From contig CM049989.1 of assembly GCA_016630955.3 (NCBI GenBank), forward strand, positions 186,001-250,000: DNA of 64,000 bases, in the 5' to 3' direction. Below are positions 30,995 to 42,224 of the stretch, piece by piece. The DNA comes from Didymella arachidicola (taxonomy: Eukaryota > Ascomycota > Dothideomycetes > Pleosporales > Didymellaceae). The translations under genes were made by a program, and so were the position numbers. The notes under the pieces were generated by a model. The model was given only the letters and a program-made list of their open reading frames with translations. It had not been told where the DNA came from and did not search any database. Numbering within the stretch: the first letter of the stretch is position 1; each line of letters opens with the position of its first letter.

Positions 30995-31690
30995 TTACAA
31001 GAAAGCAGCGAGGGCACCGACAACGGCGAGAAGGCCAACACCGGCCTGGGCAGCAGCGCCAGTGAACTCAGGTGTAGCAGGCTTGGTGCTGGTGGGGTAG
31101 CTGCCAGTGGCAGTTCCCTGGGGGTGGGAAGCAGTGGCGTTCTTGCTGGGGTAAGGGGCATAGGTGGGAACGACCGGGGGAACAGAAGCGCTGTAGACGG
31201 GGGCGACAGGCTTGGAGGAGACGGCCTCGGGGGTCTTGGTAGTCACAACGACGGTTGTGGTGTACGAGGAGATGGTCAGGGTGGTGGCCTTAGTGACTGA
31301 GTAGGTCTTCTCCTCGTAGGTAACAACGGTAGGAGTGGGGCAAACGTAGGTAGTCTCTTGGACAACCTTGGTGGAGGTCACTGGGTACTCGACGTACTTA
31401 GCGCTGGAAGCGACAGGGTAGGCAGCCGAGGAAGAGACGGGGTAGCCCTGGGAGTAGACAGGAGTGGAGGCCTCGTACTTGGCGGAGGAAGAGGCGACAG
31501 GGTAGGCCTGGGAGTAGACGGGGGTCGAAGCCTCGTACTTGGCAGAGGAGACCGGGTAAGCGTCGTAGGCAGGAGCAGAGCTAGAGACAGCGTAGGCGGG
31601 AGCAGAGCTGGTCTCGTAGACCGGGTAGTACTCAGGCATGGCCTGGGCGCCAATGGCGCTGACGGCAGCGATGACAGCGAAGGAACGCAT
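30995..31690 (-). CDS. GPI-anchored, Ser/Tyr/Pro-rich cell-wall protein with internal repeats
   Basis: 231 aa, single exon. Signal peptide MRSFAVIAAVSAIGAQA at 1-17. Residues 20-105 are built of Tyr/Pro/Ser/Ala repeats; one 21-23-residue unit (SSAKYEASTPVYSQ, A/G, YPV) occurs twice in tandem with shorter YPV-SS variants around it. A Thr/Val-rich segment with one Cys (STKVVQETTYVCPTPTVVTYEEKTYSVT) resembles fungal cell-wall proteins. The end (FTGAAAQAGVGLLAVVGALAAFL) is a GPI-attachment signal with small residues before a hydrophobic tail. Likely a structural or adhesive wall protein. Repeat number may vary between strains. Confidence 0.82.
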   Translation of the reverse strand: MRSFAVIAAVSAIGAQAMPEYYPVYETSSAPAYAVSSSAPAYDAYPVSSAKYEASTPVYSQAYPVASSSAKYEASTPVYSQGYPVSSSAAYPVASSAKYVEYPVTSTKVVQETTYVCPTPTVVTYEEKTYSVTKATTLTISSYTTTVVVTTKTPEAVSSKPVAPVYSASVPPVVPTYAPYPSKNATASHPQGTATGSYPTSTKPATPEFTGAAAQAGVGLLAVVGALAAFL

Positions 31691-31872
31691 TTTGATTGTG
31701 AGGGTTGGTATTAAATACGTTGGTATTAAGGTACTGGCGTTGGAGGTCGTTGAAACGAGTGAAATCGGAAATATCCGGTGTATTAGTGTAGTGAGTGTGG
31801 GTGAGGGAAAAAATGCACGAACAAGCTGGAAGGTCTACTTATAGGAAGTCAACAGCATACGAGCTTACCAAA
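31691..31872. promoter_or_regulatory. Short divergent promoter
   Basis: Separates the GPI protein gene from a weak plus-strand gene. It contains a partial direct repeat, GGTTGGTATTAAATACG followed by TTGGTATTAAGG. If the plus-strand gene is false, this is just the GPI gene promoter. Confidence 0.35.
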
Positions 31873-32423
31873 ATGGCAACATTGACTGACAGGGGACTCG
31901 CATCGATGGTAGCATCCACCAGCGAGTATCTGGAGAAGCTGGCCCGTAGTGGCGCCCTAGAGGATACGGTAAAGGGGCATCGTTGCCGGGCAGCATCGAT
32001 AAGGCTGGTTGTCAGAGCGCGTTCATTGATGGAAGCTGTGTTAGCCTATCAAAAATACGACGAGGCGCAAAGTAACGAGATGACAGCGCAATTTCCCCTG
32101 CCAAGGTTCCATGCAGCTTCAACAGTTCGCTTACCCACCTAACCATTTCCGTCTCGTTGCAGGTTAGTGCAAATATTATCCACGACGACGATGTGCACAA
32201 CAGTCTGCTCGCTGTGCACCATAGCGGTTTCGAAGCCTTGGAAAGGAGTCGCATCAGGCGAGAAGCTATCATGCGCCCATCGGAGACGGCTCGGGCTCTA
32301 GTGGAGCTTCTTTCAGCCACGACTCTCTGTCAAATTCGGTTTCTCCAGGCCATGTACGAACGCTTGGAGGAGTGGCCACGCTGGGACCATGCTCATTCAA
32401 GAACCAAAAGCGTACCTAGGTAG
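31873..32423 (+). CDS. Hypothetical small helical protein
   Basis: Not recognised. Modelled as 162 aa from exons 31873-32105 and 32168-32423. The first exon reads MATLTDRGLASMVASTSEYLEKLARSGALED, an amphipathic helix start that faintly recalls the leader part of some fungal O-methyltransferases, but no methyltransferase motif follows. The acceptor at 32167 (TTAG) is needed for frame but lies 5 bp after a better CAG, which weakens the model. The second half (FEALERSRIRREAIMRPSETARALVELLSATTLCQIRFLQAMYERL) also looks helical. It may be a pseudogene fragment or spurious. Confidence 0.35.
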
Positions 32424-33176
32424 AGCCAAGCAGAGATTGCGTCGAGGTCGTCGCTGTGATCGAACACGGCTGGAAATGTCATTGCGCGTAAGATTAGCCG
32501 GACGTCTATGATGGTGGATTCTAAGAACGGGCGGTCTCCGAGCGCTTTGAAGACGTGGTGGCCAGCGCGTGCGGTTGATCAGTACGGGTTCCCGCATCGC
32601 TGTGTCTGGACCCCAAACTAAGATCTGACGAGGGGCCTAATGCCGAGGAGCGCGAAGTCTGTCGAGCAGAATTCGATGCACCCCAACAACTGGAGGATTG
32701 GCACTCAGGTTACCAATAAGCCGCCAGGCACAACTTCGTTCGACACTCCGCTCAGGGCTGATGTTCCACGCTGTGACAGGGCGAGCATTGGCCATTGATT
32801 GGCCACCAGGCCACAAGCTTATTGATGTGTATCGCCTGCAGCCGCTCCGCCCAGCCATTCTCGAGGTGTCCTGTCCATGTAATTTCGCTCTGGAATCCTC
32901 AACGCGTGTGAGACAATTGCCTATGGTCGCCACCTTCCCACTGTGCGTGTTGCATAGAATCCATTGACGGAAGCGAAATGAAATCGATTACAATACGAGC
33001 AAGACTCGATTGAATCAATTCCATAAACAGTGACAAAGATCCACTACTGTGCACTGCGTGAAATTGAGGTTGGCCTTCCGTGGTAGATATGTCGTCCGAT
33101 GTCGAGATCGCTTACTGTACTTCGTAGGCGTTTGTTTACGCAGGCAGGGGCAGCACGTGGGGAGCGTGCCAAGACG
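32424..33176. other. Intergenic
   Basis: No gene recognised. Upstream of the SET-domain gene; an ATG at 33089 followed by a short open stretch might be an extra 5' exon of that gene but could not be joined convincingly. Confidence 0.4.
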
Positions 33177-34042
33177 ATGCATGGGCTTTCTCCACCTTGC
33201 TCCAACTCCAAATCTTCACTTCGTCAACGTATTACTTCGCCAACGTACGTACCGGCTTATCGGCTGCGCGAGCACACATTACACCCACTTGTGAAAAGAA
33301 ACGACTGCCGTACAAAACGTGCGAAGATCTTGATCGTTGGCAAGCAGATTTTATTCACCGCTTTACGCAGCGTGACGCACTCCAGATCGTATCGCGAGAG
33401 CCTGGATCGCGCGCTGTAGGAAGTGCTGGTGGATACGGCAAAATGCAGGTTCGATTGCCAACCGATTGGCCCGAAGACACGAAGTACTTGCGAGCACCTT
33501 CTTACTCGGGGAAACTCACAAAAGATAAGCTGGATACACTTCTCCTGTCGAAGGCAAGCCAGGCGTCAAAAGAGCAAATCAGGGCCATGCAAGGGCCCTA
33601 TACAAATGTAAAGATCACACGTATCTCGACCGCTTCCCACCCAGCGCAAGGTCAGTACGGGCTATATACGACTCAACATCTTCCACCAGACTCTTTCATC
33701 CTGCCGTACTTGGGCTTTGTCCATGACCAGACAGAGACAGATGAGACGTCCGACTATGACCTTTCGCTCGATCGCGATCTTGACATAGGTATTGACGCTT
33801 CCAAGATGGGCAACGAAGCCAGATTCATCAATGATTATCGCGGCATCTCTACAGGACCCAATGCTGAGTTCCGCGACATCCTGGTAGATGTCGGCTTCGG
33901 AATCGTAGAGAAGCGAATGGGCGTCTTCGCACTCAGTGCCGGCAAGAGTGGAAAGAGAGCCAAGGGGATTGGAAGAAATGAGGAGATTCTTGTCTCTTAC
34001 GGTAAAGGGTTTTGGACAGAACGCAAGCAGGTGACAGCATAG
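33177..34042 (+). CDS. SET-domain protein (putative lysine methyltransferase)
   Basis: 271 aa in this model: exons 33177-33248 and 33299-34042. The SET signatures are in the C-terminal half: ISTASHPAQGQYGLYTTQHLPPDSFILPYLG (start of the SET fold), GNEARFINDYRGISTGPNAEFRD (the N-H-less variant of the RFINHxC-type cofactor pocket), and GIGRNEEILVSYGKGFW (ELxxDYG-type motif). The histidine and cysteine of canonical histone methyltransferases are replaced, so a non-histone substrate or a divergent histone role is likely. Upstream, KRLPYKTCEDLDRWQADFIHRFTQ seems coding. The first exon and start codon are uncertain. Confidence 0.68.
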
Positions 34043-35620
34043 TCATGGACATACACGGCTCGATTGAACGAAGTCTCTGGCTATCTCCAGCTGTGATCTC
34101 ACGCTCAAGGAGACAGATCTGGCTGTACTGCGTATCTCCACGCGCATCAACAACCCTCAGCTGTAACGTATGCCATAAGGATGGTGTCGACAGCACCGTC
34201 TGAATGGCAATCCTAGCGCGAGTTCTGGATACAAGTTGTCTTTCGTGCAAGGAGCTTCGTGCTTTCTGAGGCTATTGCTATTCACTTATGTTGTTCAATT
34301 TCGCTCGTTACGCGCGAAGTTCCGTACATTCTGCTGGCTAAATGGCACAGCTGAGGGTTGCGGTCGACGTCCCTGTGACTCGGTGACTATCAGCCGTCAG
34401 GCCAACGGCGAACTGGTTTCTCCTTCCAAATTGAGCACGCGATACGTGCGGACATGATGGTCCTGGGATGGAGGCCACAGTTTCAACGCCTTGTACAGAA
34501 CGTCACAGAGCGTTGTGTCGTCAGCACGTGGGATTTAGCCACGTCACGAGGCTTGGGCTCAAATTGGAACATCTCAGCTGTGGCGCAAGGAGCGACGATC
34601 TTTGAATTCCATCAATCATGAACCACAACCTCGTGGCATTCCAGTTCTAATTCCTTGATCTGAGCTTCGCACTTGCCCAATCGAGTGACCTGTGAGGCGC
34701 CCTATGGGGTGTCACACAGAAGGCCTCAAGAAAGGGACGTTGGCTCTGGATAAATTGTGACGTCGGAGGGTCAGGACGTTCACTCAGCTTGCCCAAGGAA
34801 TACTTTTTTTTTGGCGAAACATTATGGCCACCTGGAACGTCATTGTGGGGATCAAATGGAGGTTCTGCCTGTGGACGGCATTGTTGACCCTTGATGATGG
34901 CAAAGTGAAAATCGCATGCGAGAATGAGTCGCCTCGGAGTCACCGAAATGGGATCATTGCTGCAGTGTCATGAGTTCTTGCTTGTCTGCAGGTACAGCAC
35001 TCAGTCACACCAACACAGGGTTTTCAGAGACACACTTGTAGCAAAATTTGTCGATCGCGAGTTTGTGCCGATGCTTGATCTGTGGCGGCCGCCTGGTGAC
35101 GTTGTGTGGGTTTTGAGCACGTTCCACCCTACTGGGACATCGATCGACAAGGGAGCTTCAGTTGCCCAATCAGAGCTTCATATGCTTTCCATCCCAGTCC
35201 CTGGCACACTCAATGTTCAGCAACACGTCCATGCTCAAGGGCGGGTACGCGGCCGGTTTCAACTTAGGTCCATCACAATGAAACCACGTCATGGCATTTG
35301 CAGTCTGCAAGAATGCGCTTTTTGTAATGGACATTCAAAAAGAGCTCGGATCCCTCCGAAATACCACCAGCAACTTTTACCGTAATCTGCTATCTTTACA
35401 TGCTTGCGTATTCATACCTAGCCCCCGGCTTGCCCTACCACAATCCCACCATCCACCAACCAACCAGCCGTTTGCGTTACGCTTCTCGAATCGCGACAAA
35501 CCACGCCGAGCTAATCCTTCCTGGTGCATCCAAAGCTGACCATATAACGCTCCCCGCTCCATCTGAACGAGACCATCTTCACCACTGAACCACACCTGAA
35601 CATCCTCGGAAATCTTCACA
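34043..35620. other. Gene-poor stretch
   Basis: 1.6 kb between two plus-strand genes. A plus-strand open frame at about 34924-35385 has no recognisable domain and irregular composition. A run of T at 34804 is the only simple repeat noted. Confidence 0.45.
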
Positions 35621-36180
35621 ATGGTACCCAGCAGACCCACCTTGAGCAGAGTAAGTTCTCCGACTCCTACTCCGAGATGCATCTAACGCGCCAGCAGAAC
35701 GAATCCATGCAGAAATACATTTTACTTGCTGCTCAGAAAGAAGCTCTTCAGCGTCGGATATCGATGGCCATCCCTTTCAGCCTACCAATGTCAGCCTCTT
35801 CGCCTGAGTTCCAGTCGTTGTCATCGTCACCTACGTCGCCTAACGACTTTACTTCAACATATCCCACAGCCACTGAGCCTGTCCCTACGAGATCAGGGCC
35901 TGTATCCCAGACTAGTGTTGACGATATGCACACCGAGGAATCCCACAAACTCTACGAGATCAACCAGCAGATTGTAGCAACACTTATGGAGCTTCTAAAC
36001 ACAGACGCCGTGAAGACAGATCCCAAGTACCGGTCATTCATACAGGAGAAACTCATGGAGTCCGAACACCAGATCCGCCGCCAAAGGCGCCGGCAATCCT
36101 CTAACGCTGAGCGAGACTATGCAACATCCATTGCTCACCAACTGGAGCTTGGTTTGAACACGTCAAAGACTTGGGCCTAA
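35621..36180 (+). CDS. Small conserved-type hypothetical protein
   Basis: Not recognised. 171 aa from exon 35621-35650 (MVPSRPTLSR) and exon 35695-36180, with a 44 bp intron (donor GTAAGT). A 47 bp alternative using the next AG three bases on would drop one Gln. The sequence begins with a helix (QNESMQKYILLAAQKEALQRRISMAI), passes through a Ser/Pro/Thr-rich linker, then a second helical part (KLYEINQQIVATLMELLNTDAVKTDPKYRSFIQEKLMESEHQIRRQRRRQ). The pattern suggests a soluble adaptor-like protein. Good splice signals and codon continuity support a real gene. Confidence 0.62.
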
Positions 36181-38927
36181 ACTGTACATCCACAATGTGA
36201 AACCGAAGTATTCTGGCGGCGCAGTTGAAGGCGCAGTGAACTTTCTGAGATGAAGTGCTCAGATCAGAGAACAATCGAAGACGAAAAATGATACCCCAAT
36301 GTATACGCATACATTACTGAAGCGCAGCATTTTCACCGAGGCATAACGTAGCCTTACAATGTAGTCTTAGTCCTACGATACGTAAATAATCAATTGTTCT
36401 AAGCCTGTGCGTGCCCGTTGCTCTGTAGCCAGACATGCTATCAATGTTAAAGTTCAATGACTTGTTCCTTGCTGACGCATTACGACCTTCCTCTTGCAAC
36501 CATATGCTCCCAACGATCGTGGAGTGGGTCACGAAACGTTCTGGGCACATCTGTTAGTCGGTGAGTTCCGCATTATCCGGAAATCCCTGTTTGTAACTAT
36601 CTTTACTCCACACTTCGCTTCGCACGCAATGTACCTAAAAGGGAGAAAATTATACCGCCCTGAAATCACAATGAAATCAGTTCTGCACTTCGCTTTCGCC
36701 CTACGCCACGCTGCTGACACTACTGAAGAACCCTCAGTGGAGACTAAAATTCTTCGCTGTTTTGCTTCGAATTCCTTTGCACACTTTGCCGTCCATGTCG
36801 CGTTCTCTTCTTGTGTGACAGGTACTGTCCCCGCTTGCTTATCGGTGACATCACTCTCGTGGCTAGACCGCGCCCAGCGCAACCTATAATATAACCCGGC
36901 ACAGCACGCTCATCCTACCCAAGCTCACACGTACAAGATAGGTCCCAGAATGAGTGAGAACACGATTGATCCCAGAACGACCAATAAGAGCACGCAAATG
37001 CAGGAGCTGGCCATTCAGAAACCTCGAGAACCGTCTGTGGGGTTGCTTGTATTCTCACTCATTCAGGGACCTATCTTGTATTTACTCTCAACACAAGTGC
37101 ACGTCGTATTGCGAAGGTCTCGGTTAGTATCGCATGATGCGACTGTTGCCAATCAGCATGCTGAATGCGGGGATTGGCGCAACCCCTCACTCAACATCGC
37201 GACCTCTAAGAACGCCTAGCGTCCAAACGACCGGGATTCATCTCCTGATTACTGGGCAAGCAGCTGCATTATCTCTCAGAAGAGTCTTTGACTGGGCACA
37301 TGGCATGATGCACCCAAATCGTAGGGACAATGCTCGGTGCAACCGTTACAGCTGAGAGCGTGAGGGCCTGACACCAGTGATCCTAAGGCCGAAAGACGTC
37401 TGACCAACGCTTGGAGCCTTGTCGATTTTGACTTTAGCTGAAATTTAATCCCAAACCTTCCGTCGGTGTCCTCTTCGATCGGCTACCGCTACTGGTGCAA
37501 TCAAAACTTTATTTGATGATTGTCACTGGAGAAGCTTATGCACCCCGCAAACAGTTGGCGAGATACGATACGCAGTGTGATGCTCGGCTGTCGCTAACGC
37601 CAAGTGTCCACGGGTATGTGTCAAGCCCATCACCGTCATAGTAGCATCGACGTCAAGCCTCAGTGATGGCATTTTCTGACCTCGTACCATCACGCGATAG
37701 CAGTCCACCAACCCACGTCGGGCTCTCCACAAGATCCAGAATGGAGTTAGGATAGTCGAGACTGAGCCTGTAACTATGCAGTCAGCGAGACGACGAGAGG
37801 TTCGGTTATTGGATATAGGCCAACATATTAAGGGCTCCAAACAGCCCGCAATGCAAACGCGAGTCGAGAAATGAATGCTGAGCCCGCAAACGGGGCCACG
37901 AGACCTCAAACTTTCCCTGCCGGACCATCACAGGCTAGCATGGCATGCCGAACTCTATGTAGAACCGTCCTGCGGACCGAATATCGCTTACTTTCACATC
38001 TGAAGCTTTTGGCTCGGTTGGACAAACGTTCGCTCGAGCACGTTGCTGTCTTTATGCTCGGCGCTGTTCTTTCTTACACATTCGCCGAGAGGTCAGACGT
38101 AGGATTGCTTTGACTAAAAATACCCAACAGATTCATTATACGGTCAGCTGGAAGGTCACCCCGCATAATTGAGCTCAAAGGCTTGAAAGTGCTTATCAGG
38201 TGTATACTACCTGATCTGAGTGGAACATTGCAGGTCTGCCACGCAGGTCAATCCTTCCTTACACACATATCAAATTCTTCGATACTGACCCTCTCGCGCT
38301 TTATTGGCTTAGTGGCTATCCTACAAGACTAAACTCACTGTAACTATATATATGCGTTTTGTGTCAATATGTATCATTCATTCCTTGCGATGGCGAACTC
38401 AATGTTGCGCACTCAGCCGTTCGCAGCATGAACAATGAGGTACGTGAAGAACTTACCAATGGAGGAATATCTACTACGGCTGTCGTTGAGCTGACTCAAG
38501 GATTTTACCGTTTTTCACGACTGTCGCTACAGAATTCAGCCACGCAGTCGCTAGCTTGAATAGCAGTAACCGATGTTGAGCTTAGGGAACCTGATCGCGT
38601 TTGTGATCGACTCTTCAGCAACCCTTCTATTCTCTCCGATACTTATGTGTTTCCCGAGTTCTGCAAGATCCTCATCTACTGCTTGTTCTTCTGAGCTTAC
38701 TGGCATGTTGGGTGTCGCTCAGCCTCGGGTGCAAACGCTCTTCCGGCCCAGTCGGGTAACGGAGCTTTTCCGCGGGCCCCCTCCCCATCGATCTCCTATC
38801 ACAGCCATTGCAATGCGGCAGATAAGCATCAGTAAACACAGCCAACCCCTTCGCATGGTTTGTGGTGATTATGAATCCTTGATCCCCAAACTCCTAAGTG
38901 CCGGCCGGTTTGTCCTCCATAACAAAA
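36181..38927. other. Gene-poor stretch
   Basis: 2.7 kb without a recognised gene. It holds a 28 bp inverted repeat at 36933-37079 (separate entry). Short open frames such as that at 36950-37219 run through the hairpin and show no family resemblance. Confidence 0.45.
36933..37079. repeat. 28 bp inverted repeat, potential hairpin
   Basis: Left arm 36933-36960 (ACAAGATAGGTCCC, then AGAATGAGTGAGAA) and right arm 37052-37079 are reverse complements with one mismatch out of 28, separated by 91 bp. A transcript across it would form a long stem-loop. There is no TA or other obvious target duplication directly outside the arms, so a miniature transposon is not shown. Confidence 0.7.
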
Positions 38928-40594
38928 ATGGCATCCGACGAGGACATTGACGGCGAGAGCGTTGCATATATCAATGCCAAGGTATACACAGCCAACGTCC
39001 TGATTCCACGAGCTTCTGCTTTCATCGTGTCTCAGGATGGTGTCTTCACACATGTAGGATCCACGGAAGAGATCCTGGGAGTAGCGAAACGATGGCATCT
39101 TGTCACTGCGGATCTCAGGGAAAGCTTCACCATGCCCGGTATCCACGATGCGCACATGCATCTGTTGTTCTCAGGCCTTGGGCTAACCTCAAATGCGACT
39201 ATCGGTATGGACGCGACCCACCTGAACATTGCCGAGAAGGTCAAACATGGAAGTTGCGCTTGCGAATTCATGAACGCACACCAAAACTGGATCCTTGCCA
39301 GTGCGTACAACAACCAAGGCTTCCCTCATGGTATCGCAGATCGCAAATATTTGGACGAGTTGTTCTCAGATCAGCCCGTGGTTGTGTCAGGAGGTGCAGC
39401 ACACGCCATGCTGTTGAACACAGCTGCGCTAGTCCAAGCAGGATACAATGTTGAGAATGAGCCAGATACGCACGGTGCGAAATTTTTCCGGAGACCTGAT
39501 GGTAGTCTCACAGGTGAGCTTGCAGAAAGTGCAATGGCGAAAGCGGCGCTGGCTATTCCAGCTCCAAGCCGCTCCCATGTGAAGCGAGCTCTGAAGCATG
39601 CCATTCGACTTGCTCACAAGGCTGGAGTGACAAGTACACAAGAAGCGAGCTCGAACACCATCTTGTTGCATGTTTTGAACGAGATGGAAAGAGAAGGCTC
39701 TCTGAAGCTGGACATATCCACGCACATCGTGCACGAGAACGAGTGGCTTGCCTCCGAAAGCAAAGAGAGTCTAAGAAAATTGCTCGAAGTTGCGAATCAA
39801 CACGCAAGTAAACATATTGACACTCGATTCGTCAAGATCATGATGGACGGTGTGCCCTTGCCGCCACTGTTTACCCACGCGGGGCTCAACGCAGAAGGAG
39901 ACATAGACCATGACAAGATTGTACCGGAGAAAGTCGCGGATGCGGTGCTTAAGTATGATAAGAAAGGCTTGACAATCAAGATACACTGTACGGGCAATGG
40001 TGCAACAAGACATGCTCTGGATGCCATCGAAGCAGCAAGAAGGAGCAATCCAGATGGTCCGAGGCACGAAATTGCGCATAACTCAGGCGTCCATTCCGGT
40101 AAGTAACTCTATCATCACTTATCAATGTTTGTAAGACAGTGAGTTAATAGAGTATAGATGACTACAAACGCTACGCTCCTCTTAACGTCACTGCAGAGAT
40201 GTCACCCGCCGAACTCTTCGTCCATCCAGTAACAGCTGCAAGTGAGGGCTTGATGGATTGGGATTTTGTTCGGATGATGGACGCTGGCGCCCACATTACC
40301 ATCGGCTCTGACTGGGGCGCCGTACCGGATTCGTCTCTTTTCGAACACATGGCGAAAATCGTTGATCGGGTGGGGCGTGGGGACAGAGTGGCCGGTGGAG
40401 AGGCTTTATGCCGCATGATGACTTTGAACGGCGCCATGGCTATCAACAGAGAGAAAGAACTTGGTAGTATCGAGGTTGGAAAGAAGGCAAACTTCATCGT
40501 CATGAGTCGAGATCTCAGCAAAGGCGAATTCGAGGGTGCAAAGGTACTGCGCACGTACTTTGAGGGCGAGAAGGTCTGGGACGTTAGTGAATGA
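38928..40594 (+). CDS. Amidohydrolase family 3 (YtcJ-like) protein
   Basis: 535 aa metal-dependent hydrolase of the amidohydrolase superfamily. Exons 38928-40098 and 40158-40594; the 59 bp intron (GTAAGT...ATAG) joins SGVHS to DDYKRYA. Landmarks: the N-terminal beta-sandwich piece (VAYINAKVYTANV), the first metal ligands in MPGIHDAHMHL (H76 and H78), VVVSGGAAHAMLLNTAAL, a long barrel segment with FVKIMMDGVPLPPLFTH, IKIHCTGNGATRHALDAIE (further His), and the catalytic/metal Asp in ITIGSDWGAVPD. The closing segment (GSIEVGKKANFIVMSRDL) is typical of amidohydrolases. The substrate is not predictable; relatives act on N-acyl or formamide compounds. Probably cytosolic, since no signal peptide is visible. 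Confidence 0.88.
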
Positions 40595-40928
40595 GGCGTA
40601 GCGCTATCTCATTCAATCAAATCATGTAATCAGTCCTGGTCCGCTCATGGCTAAAGGCTATAGGGACCCTGCACTTTCACATCTCTGGTCTGGAGCACAT
40701 AGGCGAGTGATCAATTAACCTCCATACTCACTGAGGTGCAGCACTTGAGCGCTTTGCATGAACGTTGGTTAGCTTAGGTAGTGGCGAGCCCTTTGAATTG
40801 GCTTTTGTTTATTGATAGATATTTGGTGGGTCGATGCCTCCTCTATTGTAACAATACGCCTCATCTAGGTATAACAACATGTATAACAACATGATAATGT
40901 GAATGGAAACAGTCCTCGCAACAGCTCA
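40595..40928. other. Intergenic, convergent gene ends
   Basis: 3' regions of the amidohydrolase and acyl-CoA dehydrogenase genes. A 12 bp tandem repeat (TATAACAACATG, two copies) lies at about 40871-40893. Confidence 0.5.
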
Positions 40929-42224
40929 TTAGTAACTGCGTGGCAGTTCTAGTACCTTCTCGCTGACGTAGTTCAGGATCATCTCTCGACTAACAGGAGC
41001 AATGCGCGGCACCATGCATTCCCTGAACCAGCGTTCGACATCATACTCAGCTGCGTATCCCATGCCGCCGTGAGTCAGAATAGCTCTCTCGCATGCCTTG
41101 AAAGACGCCTCGGCCGCCAGGTACTTAGCACTGTTCGCTGCAATGCCCACAGCGTCCTGGCGAATAGACGAGTCCGTCAGGCTCGCGTCGTACAGGCGAG
41201 CAGCATGGTACGTCGCCAATTTGGCAGCCTCGAGGTTCATGTACGCATCGGCGAGGGGATGCGAAATTCCCTGGTTCATGCCAATGGGCCTATTGAACAC
41301 CTTGCGATCGCGTGCGTAGCCAGAAGCCTTTGCCAGCGCGGCGTAACCCAGGCCCAATGCCTCACCGGCAAGCAGACATCTCTCGGCGTTCATGCCATCC
41401 AGGATGATCTTGAAGCCTTGGCCTTCCTTGCCGATCAGGGTACTGGCAGGCACCTTGTAGTTATCGAAGAAGACCTCGTTCGCATCGACCGCACGCCCAC
41501 CCATCTTCTTGATTTTCCTGATATCGAGGCCAGGGTTGCTCTTGTCCAAATCGATGCAGAAGAGGGAGAGGGCTTGACTCGGCTTCGGTGCGTCTTCGGT
41601 GGCTTTTGTGCGGGCAAGAAGGATCATCTTTGATGCTACCTGCGCACATGTGATCCAGATCTTCTGACCGGTAATGGAATAAGTGTTGTCGTCGACCTTG
41701 TTTGCTGTTGTTGCGAGCGCGAGGGTGTTGAGACCAGCATTAGGTTCTGTAACACCAAAGCATGTTCGCCATTCTCCGGAGATGATCTTCGGTATTGTTT
41801 CCTCGAGCTGCTCCTTCGTTCCGAACTTGGCTAATGGCTGAGTCGCGTATACATTTGCGTGTATCGCTTGAGCTCCAGCCATACCCGCGCCAGATTCGGC
41901 TATTGTCTGCATCATGATGGTGGCTTCTGAAATTCCAAGACCAGACCCTCCGTAGGCTTCAGGGAGTGCGACTCCCAGCCACCCATCGGCTGCGAGAGCC
42001 GCATGGAAGTCTTTGGGGTCGGTCCCTTCTTGGTCATGCTCCTGCCAGTATGTGTTGGGGAAATTTGCGCAGACTTGGCCGACAGCTTCTCGGACCATGA
42101 GCTGGTTATCCGTGAACCCTGTTGTCTCCATGATACGTCGAGGTGTAGTGGTGGAGAACAACCTTCCTCGGGAAGACAGCCATGGTAGGCTACGGCCGCG
42201 TACAGTTGCTCTGACGAAAGACAT
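40929..42224 (-). CDS. Acyl-CoA dehydrogenase, mitochondrial
   Basis: Flavoenzyme that introduces the alpha-beta double bond in acyl-CoAs, passing electrons to ETF. 431 aa, intronless, from the ATG at 42224. The first 30 residues (MSFVRATVRGRSLPWLSSRG, then RLFSTTTPRR) are Arg/Ser-rich without acids, a clear mitochondrial presequence. Then the N-terminal helical domain (PEAYGGSGLGISEATIMMQTIAESG), the middle beta domain (CFGVTEPNAGLNTLALATTA, ITGQKIWITCAQVA) and the C-terminal domain (AERCLLAGEALGLGYAALAKA, RPIGMNQGISHPLADAY). The end has ILTHGGMGYAAEYDVERWFREC, with the catalytic-base glutamate at the position used by short- and medium-chain enzymes. Chain preference is unknown. The C terminus (RSY) is not a PTS1 signal. 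Confidence 0.9.
   Translation of the reverse strand: MSFVRATVRGRSLPWLSSRGRLFSTTTPRRIMETTGFTDNQLMVREAVGQVCANFPNTYWQEHDQEGTDPKDFHAALAADGWLGVALPEAYGGSGLGISEATIMMQTIAESGAGMAGAQAIHANVYATQPLAKFGTKEQLEETIPKIISGEWRTCFGVTEPNAGLNTLALATTANKVDDNTYSITGQKIWITCAQVASKMILLARTKATEDAPKPSQALSLFCIDLDKSNPGLDIRKIKKMGGRAVDANEVFFDNYKVPASTLIGKEGQGFKIILDGMNAERCLLAGEALGLGYAALAKASGYARDRKVFNRPIGMNQGISHPLADAYMNLEAAKLATYHAARLYDASLTDSSIRQDAVGIAANSAKYLAAEASFKACERAILTHGGMGYAAEYDVERWFRECMVPRIAPVSREMILNYVSEKVLELPRSY

Noticed and set aside
34924..35385. Plus-strand open frame of 153 codons
   Set aside because: No domain, irregular composition, no supporting splice structure or conserved-looking segment.
36950..37219. 89-codon plus-strand open frame through the hairpin
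   Set aside because: Its sequence is partly dictated by the inverted repeat arms and resembles nothing known.
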